A DNA stretch of 64,000 nucleotides from Polynucleobacter meluiroseus (lineage in GTDB: Bacteria; Pseudomonadota; Gammaproteobacteria; Burkholderiales; Burkholderiaceae), in the NCBI GenBank assembly GCA_945901245.1, contig CAMDKY010000001.1, positions 47,108-111,107 on the forward strand, written 5' to 3'. Within the stretch, counting starts at the first letter, position 1. Every line of letters starts with the position of its first letter. Below the pieces are notes generated by a model that did not search any database, was not told where the DNA came from, and worked only from the letters and a program-made list of their open reading frames with translations. Both the position numbers and the translations under genes were made by a program. Below, in pieces: positions 48,182 through 57,189 of this stretch.

Positions 48182-48738
48182 TTAAAAGCGGGATTAATCA
48201 AGCTTTTTAAAGTAGCGCGAAACTTAGCCAATTTGGGTGCAACGACCGCCATGCAATACCCTTGCCCCGGGTGCTGGACAAAATAATTCTGGTGGTAATC
48301 CTCGGCTGGATAAAAAATCGGAGCCGGGGCAATGATGGTGACAATCGGCCTTGGAAAGATTTTTTCATCGCTTAATTCTGTCAGCATCGCTTGTGCACAT
48401 TCCATTTGCGCATCGGAGTGCGTGAAGATAACGGAACGGTAGCGCGCGCCAACATCATGACCTTGGTAATTGAGGGTAGTTGGGTCGTGGATCACAAAAA
48501 AGATGGTGAGAATGTCCCGATAAGAAACGATCGCTGGATCAAACTGGATTTGCACAACTTCGGCATGGCCAGTCGTTTCCGAGCATACGGCTTCGTAGTT
48601 TGGGTTTGTGTCGTGGCCACCTGCATAGCCAGATACAACCGAATGCACGCCGCGTACCTGCTGATAGACCGCCTCTAGACACCAAAAGCAGCCACCCCCG
48701 AGGGTTGCTGTCTCAAAAGTTATTTGTTTTTTATCCAT
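48178..48738 (-). CDS. msrA: Peptide-methionine (S)-S-oxide reductase MsrA
   Basis: A 186-residue repair enzyme that reduces methionine-S-sulfoxide. The catalytic motif is [18 protein letters not shown], with conserved [35 protein letters not shown] and YHQNYF. Standard length for a single-domain MsrA without MsrB. AGGATA precedes the ATG. Confidence 0.95.
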   Translation of the reverse strand: MDKKQITFETATLGGGCFWCLEAVYQQVRGVHSVVSGYAGGHDTNPNYEAVCSETTGHAEVVQIQFDPAIVSYRDILTIFFVIHDPTTLNYQGHDVGARYRSVIFTHSDAQMECAQAMLTELSDEKIFPRPIVTIIAPAPIFYPAEDYHQNYFVQHPGQGYCMAVVAPKLAKFRATLKSLINPAFN

Positions 48739-48808
48739 GGCTTTATCCTAATGCCTTATTGCTATATTTGCACAAACTCACTTAGACCCGTCAAACTGAT
48801 ATCCCTCT

Positions 48809-50224
48809 ATGAATCGCCTGACCATCCAGCTTGATGAAATCCGCGCAGCGTATGCAGCGGAGCCGCACTCCACGATTGAAAAGCGCCTGGAGCGGATTGG
48901 CCGAGTGGAGGCAATGCTGCGCGCCAATGAAGAAAAGCTCTGCAAAGCAGTAGCCGCTGACTTTGGTCACCGCCATCCGATGGAAACCCAGCTGGCAGAA
49001 CTCAGTCAAATTTATCAGGCCTGCCGATATACCAAAAAACACCTCAAAGAATGGCTCAAACCCGTTCATTTAGAGACGCCGGCTTACCTGTCTAGCTCGA
49101 CTGCTTGGATGCAAGCCCAGCCCAAGGGCATTGTGGGCATCATGAGTCCCTGGAACTACCCCATCTTGTTGGCGCTTGCGCCGGCCATTGCCGCATTGGC
49201 TGCCGGTAACCGCGTTTGGCTCAAACCATCCGAACGAAGCAGTCGTACCTCTGGTTTTTTGGCTTCTCTAATTCAGGAGTACTTTCATTTCACTGAATTT
49301 AATGTGACGACGGGCGATGCCAACACCGCAGCTGATTTTGCAGCCCTTCCTTTTGATCACCTTTTCTTTAGTGGCAGCACTGCCATCGGCAAAAAAGTGA
49401 TGCGCGCTACTGCCGACAATCTGGTGCCAGTGACTTTAGAGCTGGGTGGCAAGTCCCCTGCCCTGGTGGATGCCTCAGCTAATTTACGGGATGCAGCCAG
49501 CAGCATTGTGTATGGCAAATTACTCAATAGCGGGCAAACCTGCATTGCCCCAGATTACGTTCTGGTTAGCGAGCAACAACACGATGTGCTCCTAGCTGAA
49601 CTCATGAAGGCGGCACAAACTCAATTTGCTAAACCTGAAATGCTCACGGGCCCAATTGATCCAGAGCAAACGGCGCGCTGGCATTTTTTAGTCGCCGATG
49701 CCATCGCCCGTGGTGCAACCGCCACACCATTACTAGAACCTAGTACCGAGTCAGAACGGGTTTTTGAACCGGTGGTGCTGAGCAAGGTTTCTCCGGAATC
49801 CGCCGTGATGAAAGAAGAAATCTTCGGCCCCATTCTGCCCATTATCACAGTGAGTGATGGCGCAGCCAGCACAACAGCGATGATCGATTTCATTAATGGC
49901 GGCAACTCACCCACGCCACTGGCACTCTACTGGTTTGGAAAGAATAAGGCGAACCTCAATCGCGTGATTGCCGATACCCGCTCTGGTGGCATCACCGTCA
50001 ATGACGTCTTATTGCATGCCGCATGTGATGGCATCCCCTTTGGTGGCATTGGGTCTAGCGGTATGGGTTCTTATCACGGCAAAGCCGGATTTGATGCCTT
50101 CAGTCACTACAAGCCAATACTTCAGGTGCGCGGTTTATTTGGGCTTAATTGGTTACGCGGTACTAGCGCAGTACACCCACCCTATGGAAAAAAAGTAGCG
50201 CGCTTATTAAAACAACTCAAATAG
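48809..50224 (+). CDS. Aldehyde dehydrogenase, coniferyl-aldehyde dehydrogenase type
   Basis: A 471-residue NAD(P)+-dependent aldehyde dehydrogenase of class 3. Catalytic Glu is in TLELGGKSPALVD and Cys in NSGQTCIAPDYVLV; the cofactor region is IGKKVM and IMSPWNYPILLALAPAIAALAAGNRVWLKPSE. The C-terminus is longer than usual for class 3. Conifer aldehyde-type homologues share this pattern; the true substrate is unknown. It overlaps the convergent LysE gene by 18 bases. Confidence 0.88.
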   Translation: MNRLTIQLDEIRAAYAAEPHSTIEKRLERIGRVEAMLRANEEKLCKAVAADFGHRHPMETQLAELSQIYQACRYTKKHLKEWLKPVHLETPAYLSSSTAWMQAQPKGIVGIMSPWNYPILLALAPAIAALAAGNRVWLKPSERSSRTSGFLASLIQEYFHFTEFNVTTGDANTAADFAALPFDHLFFSGSTAIGKKVMRATADNLVPVTLELGGKSPALVDASANLRDAASSIVYGKLLNSGQTCIAPDYVLVSEQQHDVLLAELMKAAQTQFAKPEMLTGPIDPEQTARWHFLVADAIARGATATPLLEPSTESERVFEPVVLSKVSPESAVMKEEIFGPILPIITVSDGAASTTAMIDFINGGNSPTPLALYWFGKNKANLNRVIADTRSGGITVNDVLLHAACDGIPFGGIGSSGMGSYHGKAGFDAFSHYKPILQVRGLFGLNWLRGTSAVHPPYGKKVARLLKQLK

Positions 50225-50887
50225 TAAACGCAGACTAAAGGCAATAAAGAGTGTGCCGGTCGCTAGCCATATACCCGTTGCAATTTGGGGATGGTGACTA
50301 ACCCAACCCAAGCAGTATTGTCCTGCTCCAATCAAGATCACTAAATAGGCGACGCTGATCAGCTGGGTTATTACCGCAAGGTAGAGAAAACTCAGTGCCG
50401 GCTGGTGAAAGCCAGGATCAACGAACTGCGTAAAAAACGACACGAAAAAGAAAATAGCTTTGGGATTGGTAAGCGCTAGCAGTAATGCCGCCAAAAAAGG
50501 GGGCAAGCGCATGATTCCGCCTGCCTGCGATACGCTCGGCGTCTCTGTTGTTACTTCTTTCGCCTGAAAACGTTTCAAGCCGCTACGGATAATCCCAAGA
50601 CCCAGCCATGCCAAATAAATGGCGCCCGATAAGCGCAGCAGATTGTAGGTAAGCGGAGATGATGCAAGTACGGTCGCCGCACCGAGAGCAACGCTGAGCA
50701 TGATGATGGAGTCGCCCACCACAATCCCAGCTGAGGCCCAGAGGCCTTTACGCCATCCTCGCTCAGCGGATACAGCTAAAACATAGAGGGAGTTGGGTCC
50801 CGGCAAGAGAATAATCAGAATTGCGCCCAGTACATAGCTGGGAAAGTGGATGATGCCGATGTCTGACCAATGCAGTAAAAAACCCAT
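50207..50887 (-). CDS. LysE/LeuE-family amino acid exporter
   Basis: A 226-residue protein with six membrane spans and the RhtB/LysE motif ILLPGPNSLYVLAVSAERGWRKGLWASAGIVVGDS. LTNPKAIFFFVSFFTQFVDP is typical of the LeuE leucine-efflux branch, though sequence cannot fix the substrate. A TATGAT hexamer lies six bases before the ATG with no ribosome binding site. It is divergent from the RNA helicase. Confidence 0.88.
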   Translation of the reverse strand: MGFLLHWSDIGIIHFPSYVLGAILIILLPGPNSLYVLAVSAERGWRKGLWASAGIVVGDSIIMLSVALGAATVLASSPLTYNLLRLSGAIYLAWLGLGIIRSGLKRFQAKEVTTETPSVSQAGGIMRLPPFLAALLLALTNPKAIFFFVSFFTQFVDPGFHQPALSFLYLAVITQLISVAYLVILIGAGQYCLGWVSHHPQIATGIWLATGTLFIAFSLRLLFELF

Positions 50888-50893
50888 GAACCG

Positions 50894-50899
50894 ATCATA
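50894..50899 (-). promoter_or_regulatory. -10 hexamer six bases before the LysE-family gene
   Basis: TATGAT (five of six) is separated from the ATG at 50887 by CGGTTC. No Shine-Dalgarno or clear -35 element is seen. Confidence 0.4.
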
Positions 50900-51038
50900 A
50901 TCAGAAAAATCGCCCTAGGGATTGCCCTTAGAAAAGAACCATGTCATAATGAAGGGCTTTTTGAAACATCGTCCCCAGCAATTTACATATTCAGCGAATC
51001 AGTTTAGTAGCCATAAACAACACCGCTGCCGCTTGTCT

Positions 51039-51121
51039 GATGGTCGATGCCCTAGACCATCGCGCCCTTTAAAACACTGAGGCGCACAACCGGAGACATC
51101 CCCGATGGGGATGTAATTTGC
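51039..51121 (+). promoter_or_regulatory. Structured 5' leader of the RNA helicase gene
   Basis: Two hairpins stand before the ATG at 51122. GATGGTC/GACCATC (51039-51045 with 51055-51061) is followed by a perfect eight-pair stem ACATCCCC/GGGGATGT (51096-51103 with 51107-51114) with a three-base loop. GGAG at 51092-51095 is 26 bases before the ATG in linear RNA, but seven bases away if the second hairpin forms. Confidence 0.55.
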
Positions 51122-52810
51122 ATGACTTTTTTAAATGAAAACCACACTGGGTCAACTGACTCGCATATTGATGTTCCTGCAGGCGAAAAAGTAACGGTAT
51201 CTGTCGTTACTTCCAGCGCCAATGCCTTTGCATCGTTTGGCTTAGCAGCCCCTCTCTTACAAAACGTGGCTGAATTGGGTTTTACCCAAGCCACTCCAGT
51301 GCAAGCACAGGTTATTCCTGCGGCGATGGCTGGCGGCGACCTCTTGGTCAGCAGCCAAACCGGTAGCGGCAAAACCGCTGCCTTTTTACTACCCCTCTTA
51401 AATAAACTGATCGCCAGCAACCCGGGTAATTCACCGGTTCCTGGCCGCGCACAACCAAGCGTCTTAGTTTTGTGCCCTACCCGTGAACTAGCCCAACAGG
51501 TGGCTGCTGATGCTATTAATTTGGCGCGTGGCCTCAAAGGCATTCGCATTGCAACCGTCATGGGCGGCATGCCTTACGGCAAGCAAATCCAAGCACTCAA
51601 AGGTGCACTGCTCGTCGTTGCAACTCCAGGTCGTTTACTGGATCTGAGCGACAGCCGTGCCATTCGCCTGGATGACGTCAAGCAACTGGTGATTGATGAA
51701 GCCGACCGCATGTTAGACATGGGTTTTGCAGATGACCTCGAGGCCATTGATCAGCGTTGCAAGCAACGGTCGCAGACCCTGATGTTCTCGGCGACCTTTG
51801 CGCCTAAAGTGATGTCCTTGGCTACCCAATTGACCAATGATGCAAAGCGTATTGAGCTTGCGCAAGCTGGTGACGTGCATTCCAACATTGAGCAGAAATT
51901 GCATTGGGCCGACAACATGGCACACAAGCACCGCTTGTTAGAGCACCTCTTAACTGATCCTACCGTTGACCAAGCAGTGGTGTTTGCCAGCACCCAAGTG
52001 GAAAGCGAAAAGATTGCGGATACCTTGCGTGCCAATGGTTACGAAGCAACGGCACTGCACGGCGCAATGCCCCAAGCGGTACGCATGCGTCGCCTCGAAT
52101 CGCTACGTAAAGGCCACACCAAGATTTTGGTTGCCACTGACGTTGCCGCGCGTGGCATTGATGTGCCCCGCATCAGTCACGTGATTAACTTTGGTTTACC
52201 AATGAAGCCAGAGGACTATACCCACCGCATCGGTCGTACAGGTCGTGCTGGTCGTAACGGTATTGCTATTACCTTAGTGGAGCATCGCGATCGTGCCAAG
52301 ATTCGGAACATCGAACGCTTTACCCAGCAAGACATCGTTGCCTCCGTGATTCCGGGTTTGGAGCCACAAGCCAAGCCCAGCTTTAATGGTGGTGCACGTC
52401 CTGGTAGCCGCTCAGGTGGTCGTCCTGGCGCGCGTTCCGACTCGCGTCCTGGTAACCGTTCAGGTGGTCGTTTTGAGTCCCGTTCGGGTGGCAGTCATTT
52501 TGAGCAACGCAGTGGTGGCGATTCCCGTCCAGCGCCGCGCTTTGATTCCAAACCATCTGGTAGCTATTCTGGTGATTCACGTCCTACCGGTCGCTTTGAT
52601 TCCAAACCATCTGGTTTCTCAGGCGACTCCCGTCCTGCCAATCGTTTTGATTCCAAGCCGGCTGGAGCACGTTCAGGCGATTCACGTCCTACCGGTCGCT
52701 TTGATTCCAAACCAGCAGGTGCTCGCTCGGGCGATTCACGCCCAACCGGTCCCCGCTTTGGTAAGCCAAAAGCAGCGGGAAGCCAACGGAGATCCTTCGG
52801 CGGCAATTAA
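51122..52810 (+). CDS. DEAD-box ATP-dependent RNA helicase (RhlE-like)
   Basis: A 562-residue helicase that unwinds short RNA duplexes in ribosome assembly or RNA decay. Motifs in order: FASFGLAAPLLQNVAELGF with Q motif TPVQAQ, SQTGSGKT, PTRELAQQ, TPGR, DEAD (VIDEADRMLDMGF), SAT, ATDVAARGID and HRIGRTGRAGR. After residue 415 comes a basic, Gly/Arg/Ser-rich tail ending in four near-identical repeats. The tail probably binds RNA. A structured leader suggests autoregulation, as in cold-shock helicases. ubiC starts two bases after the stop. Confidence 0.94.
   Translation: MTFLNENHTGSTDSHIDVPAGEKVTVSVVTSSANAFASFGLAAPLLQNVAELGFTQATPVQAQVIPAAMAGGDLLVSSQTGSGKTAAFLLPLLNKLIASNPGNSPVPGRAQPSVLVLCPTRELAQQVAADAINLARGLKGIRIATVMGGMPYGKQIQALKGALLVVATPGRLLDLSDSRAIRLDDVKQLVIDEADRMLDMGFADDLEAIDQRCKQRSQTLMFSATFAPKVMSLATQLTNDAKRIELAQAGDVHSNIEQKLHWADNMAHKHRLLEHLLTDPTVDQAVVFASTQVESEKIADTLRANGYEATALHGAMPQAVRMRRLESLRKGHTKILVATDVAARGIDVPRISHVINFGLPMKPEDYTHRIGRTGRAGRNGIAITLVEHRDRAKIRNIERFTQQDIVASVIPGLEPQAKPSFNGGARPGSRSGGRPGARSDSRPGNRSGGRFESRSGGSHFEQRSGGDSRPAPRFDSKPSGSYSGDSRPTGRFDSKPSGFSGDSRPANRFDSKPAGARSGDSRPTGRFDSKPAGARSGDSRPTGPRFGKPKAAGSQRRSFGGN
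52538..52750 (+). repeat. Four tandem repeats coding the helicase tail
   Basis: Four units of 54, 51, 54 and 54 bases encode RFDSKP(S/A)G-x-SGDSRP-x-x. The last two differ only at wobble or nearby bases. The repeats follow an Arg/Gly/Ser-rich region at 52380-52537 and vary in number easily by slippage. Confidence 0.85.
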
Positions 52811-52812
52811 GT

Positions 52813-53373
52813 ATGCAGCACCGAAATCGCCTCCGTTCTGTTTGGAATCGAGTCGGTTCCGGTGCGATTCACCTTGCGCCACGGCAGTTGCAAACGTGGC
52901 TAAGCGATACCGGTTCCTTAACGCGCAAACTCGAAGCGGCGTTTGAAAGTCGCATCGAGGTGCTGGTGTTAGCCGACCGTCTTCAAACCATCCATAGCGA
53001 CGAAAGTCGCTTTTTTCATGGTCGAATCAAACGCTGCCGTGTACGCGAAGTCCTCTTACTGATTGACGGGCAGTCCATCGTCATTGCACGCAGCATTATC
53101 CCCACGTCCACGGCAAGCGGTAGTAATCACGCCATTCTGAAATTAGGCACAAAGCCGCTCGGCGCGGTTTTGTTTCAGGGTCGCAATCGCAATCGACTCA
53201 AAGTCCATCGCGAGATTACGCAGTTGGATCGTCGCCATCCCTTATGGAAATACTGTCAGCGTCGTTATCCTGAAATGCCAAGCGGCTCATGGGCCAGAAG
53301 AACCCTTTATCACCTCAAGGGGCATCCCTTATTGGTTAACGAGGTTTTTTTAACGCTGCCTCCAACCAAGTAA
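52813..53373 (+). CDS. ubiC: Chorismate lyase
   Basis: A 186-residue protein with the UbiC pattern: RSVWNRVGSGAIHLAPRQLQTWLSDTGSLTRKLE, VREVLLLIDGQSIVIARSIIP, and the C-terminal SWARRTLYHLKGHPLLVNEVFL. It converts chorismate to 4-hydroxybenzoate and pyruvate, the first ubiquinone-specific step. It is coupled to the helicase gene, an odd partner, and overlaps the convergent hemD by 38 bases. Confidence 0.87.
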   Translation: MQHRNRLRSVWNRVGSGAIHLAPRQLQTWLSDTGSLTRKLEAAFESRIEVLVLADRLQTIHSDESRFFHGRIKRCRVREVLLLIDGQSIVIARSIIPTSTASGSNHAILKLGTKPLGAVLFQGRNRNRLKVHREITQLDRRHPLWKYCQRRYPEMPSGSWARRTLYHLKGHPLLVNEVFLTLPPTK

Positions 53374-54184
53374 CCGTAGCCTGAACTAAAGCAGCATCAC
53401 CGGAGTGGCACTCCTTTACAGCCCCAAATCCAATCTCGTTGGCACTGCGGGCTATGTTGTGATGTGGGCACAGTGCGCGTGCATTGGCTAGATAATCTTG
53501 GCGACCCTGCTGTTTTAAAACAGCACCCAAATGCCGAACTGCTTCAGATGAGGTGAGAATCCACAGGGCATCATCCGTATTGGCATTGAGTACTTTCTCC
53601 CACTGCGGACTAGACTCGCTTAGCGGTATGCGCGAGTACACCGCAATTGCCTCAACCTGCGCTCCAGCCGCTTGCAGTTGATCTGCTAGCCACTCGCGGC
53701 CACCATCGCCACGAAACAAGACTACCTTTAGGCCGGCCCAATTCGGAAAGCGGTCTTTAATTACGCTCCACAGCCCTTCCGAATCCGATTCAGCTAGATT
53801 GTGTGGCATCCATATTGGCGTCGGACTACCGGGCTCAATGCCAACGCCATGACGGTGTAAAGCATCGCGGCTACTTTGCCCCACTACACCAATTGGAATT
53901 ACTTTAGTAGCGATAGACTGCCAAGCATCCCCCAATAAGCGCATTGCACATTCGATGGCGTTAGGACTTACAAACACAGCAAGGTCTGCAGTTTGCAATG
54001 CGCTCTGAATGGCCGTGGGTAAATTGGAATCGGACTTTGGTGCAATCGTCAAAAGGGGCAATGGCACGATCGACTGAGGCTGCTGCGCTATCGGTAGTTC
54101 AGCGATTGCGTTTTGCAAGGCCTCGATTAACCCTATCGCTTGACCACTTGGCCGAGTGACAACAAGGGTAATGCTGGCTTTCAT
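53336..54184 (-). CDS. hemD: Uroporphyrinogen-III synthase
   Basis: A 282-residue HemD-like protein of two lobes (LVVTRPSGQAIGLIEAL; ADLAVFVSPNAIECAMRLL; GLKVVLFRGDGGREWLADQLQAAGAQVEAIAVYSR; ALWILTSSEAVRHLGAVL). It closes hydroxymethylbilane with ring D inversion in the haem pathway. HemD is poorly conserved, but order after hemC supports it. No hemX or hemY follows. Confidence 0.9.
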   Translation of the reverse strand: MKASITLVVTRPSGQAIGLIEALQNAIAELPIAQQPQSIVPLPLLTIAPKSDSNLPTAIQSALQTADLAVFVSPNAIECAMRLLGDAWQSIATKVIPIGVVGQSSRDALHRHGVGIEPGSPTPIWMPHNLAESDSEGLWSVIKDRFPNWAGLKVVLFRGDGGREWLADQLQAAGAQVEAIAVYSRIPLSESSPQWEKVLNANTDDALWILTSSEAVRHLGAVLKQQGRQDYLANARALCPHHNIARSANEIGFGAVKECHSGDAALVQATVTWLEAALKKPR

Positions 54185-54189
54185 AAGGC

Positions 54190-55146
54190 TTACGGCAATA
54201 GCGCGCTGGCGCCTTGCGAAAGCAAATCCTGCGCAACAGCCAAGCCCAAGGCCTCTGCGTCAGCAACCGTCTTGATCTCGGCAGCAGCACTGGCCAAGCA
54301 GATTTGCGTACCATCCACACTGGCCACAAACGAGCGAATACCCAATTGAGTACCGTTCCATTGGCCGTGGGCTGCTAGTGGAACTTCACACGAACCGCCC
54401 AACTGCCTCGACACCATGCGCTCGGCCGAAACGGCAAGCAAAGTAGGCAGATCGTTGAGTGGCGCGAGCCAGGCATGCATATCCGCCCGATCACTGAGGG
54501 TTTCAATACCGAGGGCGCCCTGACCTGCTGCCGGAGTGTAGGGGTCAAGCGGTAAGAAGGCCTTAATACGACTCGCCAGTCCCAGGCGCTTTAAGCCAGC
54601 GGCAGCCAAGATAATCGCTTGGTATTCACCACGGTCCAATTTGCCCATGCGGGTGTCTAAGTTGCCACGCAAGGCCTGAATCTGTAGGTGCGGAAAATAT
54701 TTGCGTAGGATTGATTCTCGGCGCAGGCTCGATGTGCCGACAATGGCGCCCTGTGGCAGATCATCCAGTGAAGCGTAATCATTGGAAACAAAGGCATCGC
54801 GCGCGTCTTCTCGGCTCATGACGCAGGTTAAGGCAAAGCCATCCGGCATGATCATGGGCATGTCTTTGAGGGAGTGGACTGCTAAGTCGGCACGGCCATC
54901 GGCTAAAGCAGCCTCCAATTCCTTCACAAAAAGGCCCTTACCACCTACCTTGGATAGCGCACGGTCCAAAATTTGATCGCCGCGGGTGGTCATTCCTAAA
55001 ATCTCGACCTGGCAGTCGGGATACAGGGCTTTTAAGCAATCGCGCAGGTGCTCAGCCTGCCACATCGCCAGGCGGCTTTCTCGGGAAGCAATCACTAAAC
55101 GCGCTGGGGGGAGGGATAAAGGGGGAGAATTCGGTTGTTGGGACAT
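54190..55146 (-). CDS. hemC: Hydroxymethylbilane synthase
   Basis: A 318-residue enzyme that joins four porphobilinogen molecules. The dipyrromethane-cofactor Cys is in [15 protein letters not shown]; other conserved parts are [55 protein letters not shown] and [30 protein letters not shown]. The frame extends to 55362, but the ATG at 55146 is the natural start. hemD follows by five bases. TATTTT ends seven bases before the ATG. Confidence 0.95.
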   Translation of the reverse strand: MSQQPNSPPLSLPPARLVIASRESRLAMWQAEHLRDCLKALYPDCQVEILGMTTRGDQILDRALSKVGGKGLFVKELEAALADGRADLAVHSLKDMPMIMPDGFALTCVMSREDARDAFVSNDYASLDDLPQGAIVGTSSLRRESILRKYFPHLQIQALRGNLDTRMGKLDRGEYQAIILAAAGLKRLGLASRIKAFLPLDPYTPAAGQGALGIETLSDRADMHAWLAPLNDLPTLLAVSAERMVSRQLGGSCEVPLAAHGQWNGTQLGIRSFVASVDGTQICLASAAAEIKTVADAEALGLAVAQDLLSQGASALLP

Positions 55147-55176
55147 AACATTTAAAATAGAGATGACTGACACCAA

Positions 55177-55182
55177 TATACT
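55177..55182 (+). promoter_or_regulatory. -10 hexamer six bases before the argH ATG
   Basis: TATACT (five of six) is followed by GCCTTT and the ATG at 55189, with no Shine-Dalgarno. It lies in the 42-base gap between divergent hemC and argH. Confidence 0.45.
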
Positions 55183-55188
55183 GCCTTT

Positions 55189-56613
55189 ATGAGCTCCTCT
55201 AAAAATTCCCTCGCCAATAAGGCCCAAGCGTGGTCGGCGCGCTTTACCGAGCCAGTCGATGAACTGGTCCAGCGCTATACCGCCTCGATTGGGTTCGACC
55301 ACCGCTTTGCCTTGGTCGATATCGAGGGCTCTTTGGCCCACGCCGAAATGCTCGCCAGGCAAAAAATCATTAGCGCTGCGGATTTAGCGGACATTCAAAA
55401 AGGAATGGCCCAAATCAAAGGGGAAATCGAAGCTGGGCAGTTTGAGTGGCAATTGGCCCTAGAGGATGTTCACCTCAACATCGAGGCACGCCTAACTGCC
55501 TTGATTGGCGATGCCGGTAAACGCCTGCATACCGGCCGCTCACGCAATGACCAAGTCGCGACCGATTTGCGTTTATGGCTACGCAGCAACATTGACGAGA
55601 TTCAAGGCTCCTTAACGGCATTACGCTCCGCCTTACTGAATCTGGCAGAGACCCATGCAGCCACCATCATGCCGGGCCACACCCATTTACAGGTGGCTCA
55701 ACCAATTACCTTTGGCCATCACCTCATGGCCTATTTTGAAATGTTTAGCCGCGATGCCAGCCGCCTCGCTGATTGCCGCAAGCGCATGAATCGCCTGCCA
55801 TTGGGCGCTGCTGCCTTAGCTGGAACCAGCTACCCGATTGACCGCGAGTGGGTGGCGCAGAAGCTGGGCTTTGATGGCATCTGCACTAATTCCTTGGACG
55901 CCGTATCGGATCGGGATTTTGCGATTGAGTTTTGTGCCTTTTCGGCGACGCTGATGATGCACGTCTCGCGCCTATCGGAAGAGCTCATCTTATGGCTCAG
56001 TCCACGTTTTGGTTTTATTGATTTGCCTGACCGGTTTTGTACGGGCAGCTCCATCATGCCGCAAAAGAAAAATCCTGACGTGCCCGAACTGGCCCGCGGT
56101 AAAACCGGGCGCGTGTATGGTGATTTGATTGCCCTGCTTACCCTCATGAAAAGCCAGCCTTTGGCTTACAACAAAGATAATCAAGAGGACAAAGAACCCT
56201 TGTTTGATGCGGTCGATACCGTTCAAGATACCTTGCGTATTTTTGCCGACATGATTCCGCACATCGAAGTTCAGAAGGCAGTCATGCAAGCGGCAGCAGA
56301 AGAAGGCTTTGCTACCGCCACTGACTTGGCCGACTATTTAGTTAAAAAGGGCTTAGCCTTTCGGGACGCACATGAGGCGGTAGCCCATGCAGTCAAAGCC
56401 TGCGTGGGCCGGAAATGCACTCTAACGGACCTGAGCTTATCGGAGCTCCGCTTTGCCTGCGGTCTGGATGCTAGGCCTGATCTGATCAGCGAGGATGTCT
56501 TCCCCTTACTGACTGTGACTGGATCAGTACAGTCTCGCCAGCATCCCGGCGGCACAGCACCACAGCAAGTCTTGGCGGCTGTTCAGCGGGGCCGCGCCGA
56601 ACTCAAACTCTAG
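55189..56613 (+). CDS. argH: Argininosuccinate lyase
   Basis: A 474-residue fumarase-superfamily enzyme that splits argininosuccinate to arginine and fumarate. The signature [26 protein letters not shown] holds the catalytic Ser; [19 protein letters not shown] and [29 protein letters not shown] are also conserved. It supplies arginine for protein and for cyanophycin. It is divergent from hemC; a TRAP transporter starts 24 bases downstream. Confidence 0.96.
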   Translation: MSSSKNSLANKAQAWSARFTEPVDELVQRYTASIGFDHRFALVDIEGSLAHAEMLARQKIISAADLADIQKGMAQIKGEIEAGQFEWQLALEDVHLNIEARLTALIGDAGKRLHTGRSRNDQVATDLRLWLRSNIDEIQGSLTALRSALLNLAETHAATIMPGHTHLQVAQPITFGHHLMAYFEMFSRDASRLADCRKRMNRLPLGAAALAGTSYPIDREWVAQKLGFDGICTNSLDAVSDRDFAIEFCAFSATLMMHVSRLSEELILWLSPRFGFIDLPDRFCTGSSIMPQKKNPDVPELARGKTGRVYGDLIALLTLMKSQPLAYNKDNQEDKEPLFDAVDTVQDTLRIFADMIPHIEVQKAVMQAAAEEGFATATDLADYLVKKGLAFRDAHEAVAHAVKACVGRKCTLTDLSLSELRFACGLDARPDLISEDVFPLLTVTGSVQSRQHPGGTAPQQVLAAVQRGRAELKL

Positions 56614-56637
56614 TTACCCCTTTTTTCAGGAACGGTG

Positions 56638-57189
56638 ATGGCTTTCTGGCAGCGCATCTCCTCTAGTATCGACAGCATCAATGCGTGGTTTGGGAAGGCT
56701 GCGAGTATCTTCATTTTGCTGTCCTGTGTGATTTCAGCAGGCAATGCGATCATGCGCTACGGCTTTGATCTCAGCGATAACTGGCCTTTGGAATTGCAAT
56801 GGTATTTATTTGCTGCGGCCGTGATGCTCGGCGCCTCTTATACCCTCAAGCGCAATGAGCATGTCCGAGTAGATCTGATTTACGCTCGTCTCTCGGAGCG
56901 AGGCCGCATCTGGGTGGATCTATTTGGTCTGAGCTTCTTTTTAATGCCAGCCTGCATCTTATTCGCCTGGCTATCCTGGACCTCCCTGTTCTACCCTTCA
57001 TTCTTATCCCTTGAACATTCGATTAATTCGGGTGGGCTCTTGCGCTACCCGATTAAGTTTGTCGTACCGATGGGATTTTTCATGCTGTGCTTGCAAGGTC
57101 TTTCTGAAATCATCAAGCGCATTGCATTACTGCAAGCCAATACACCTGATAGCCCTACCATTGCCGCTTACGAGAAGCCCAAACAATGA
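56638..57189 (+). CDS. TRAP transporter small permease (DctQ-like)
   Basis: A 183-residue membrane protein with four spans and the family motifs NAIMRYGFDLSDNWPLELQWYLF and GASYTLKRNEHVRVDLIY. It forms the transport core with the large permease. The start is the ATG at 56638, with AGGA upstream; a GTG precedes it at 56635. It overlaps the large permease by four bases (ATGA). Confidence 0.9.
   Translation: MAFWQRISSSIDSINAWFGKAASIFILLSCVISAGNAIMRYGFDLSDNWPLELQWYLFAAAVMLGASYTLKRNEHVRVDLIYARLSERGRIWVDLFGLSFFLMPACILFAWLSWTSLFYPSFLSLEHSINSGGLLRYPIKFVVPMGFFMLCLQGLSEIIKRIALLQANTPDSPTIAAYEKPKQ

Noticed and set aside
51052-51570. 172-residue minus-strand frame over the helicase start
   Set aside because: Antisense shadow of the Q motif and Walker A region with no supported start.
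52386-52946. 186-residue frame overlapping the helicase repeats and ubiC start
   Set aside because: It is the shifted reading of the repetitive helicase tail; its repetitive Val/Leu/Pro composition follows from the repeats.
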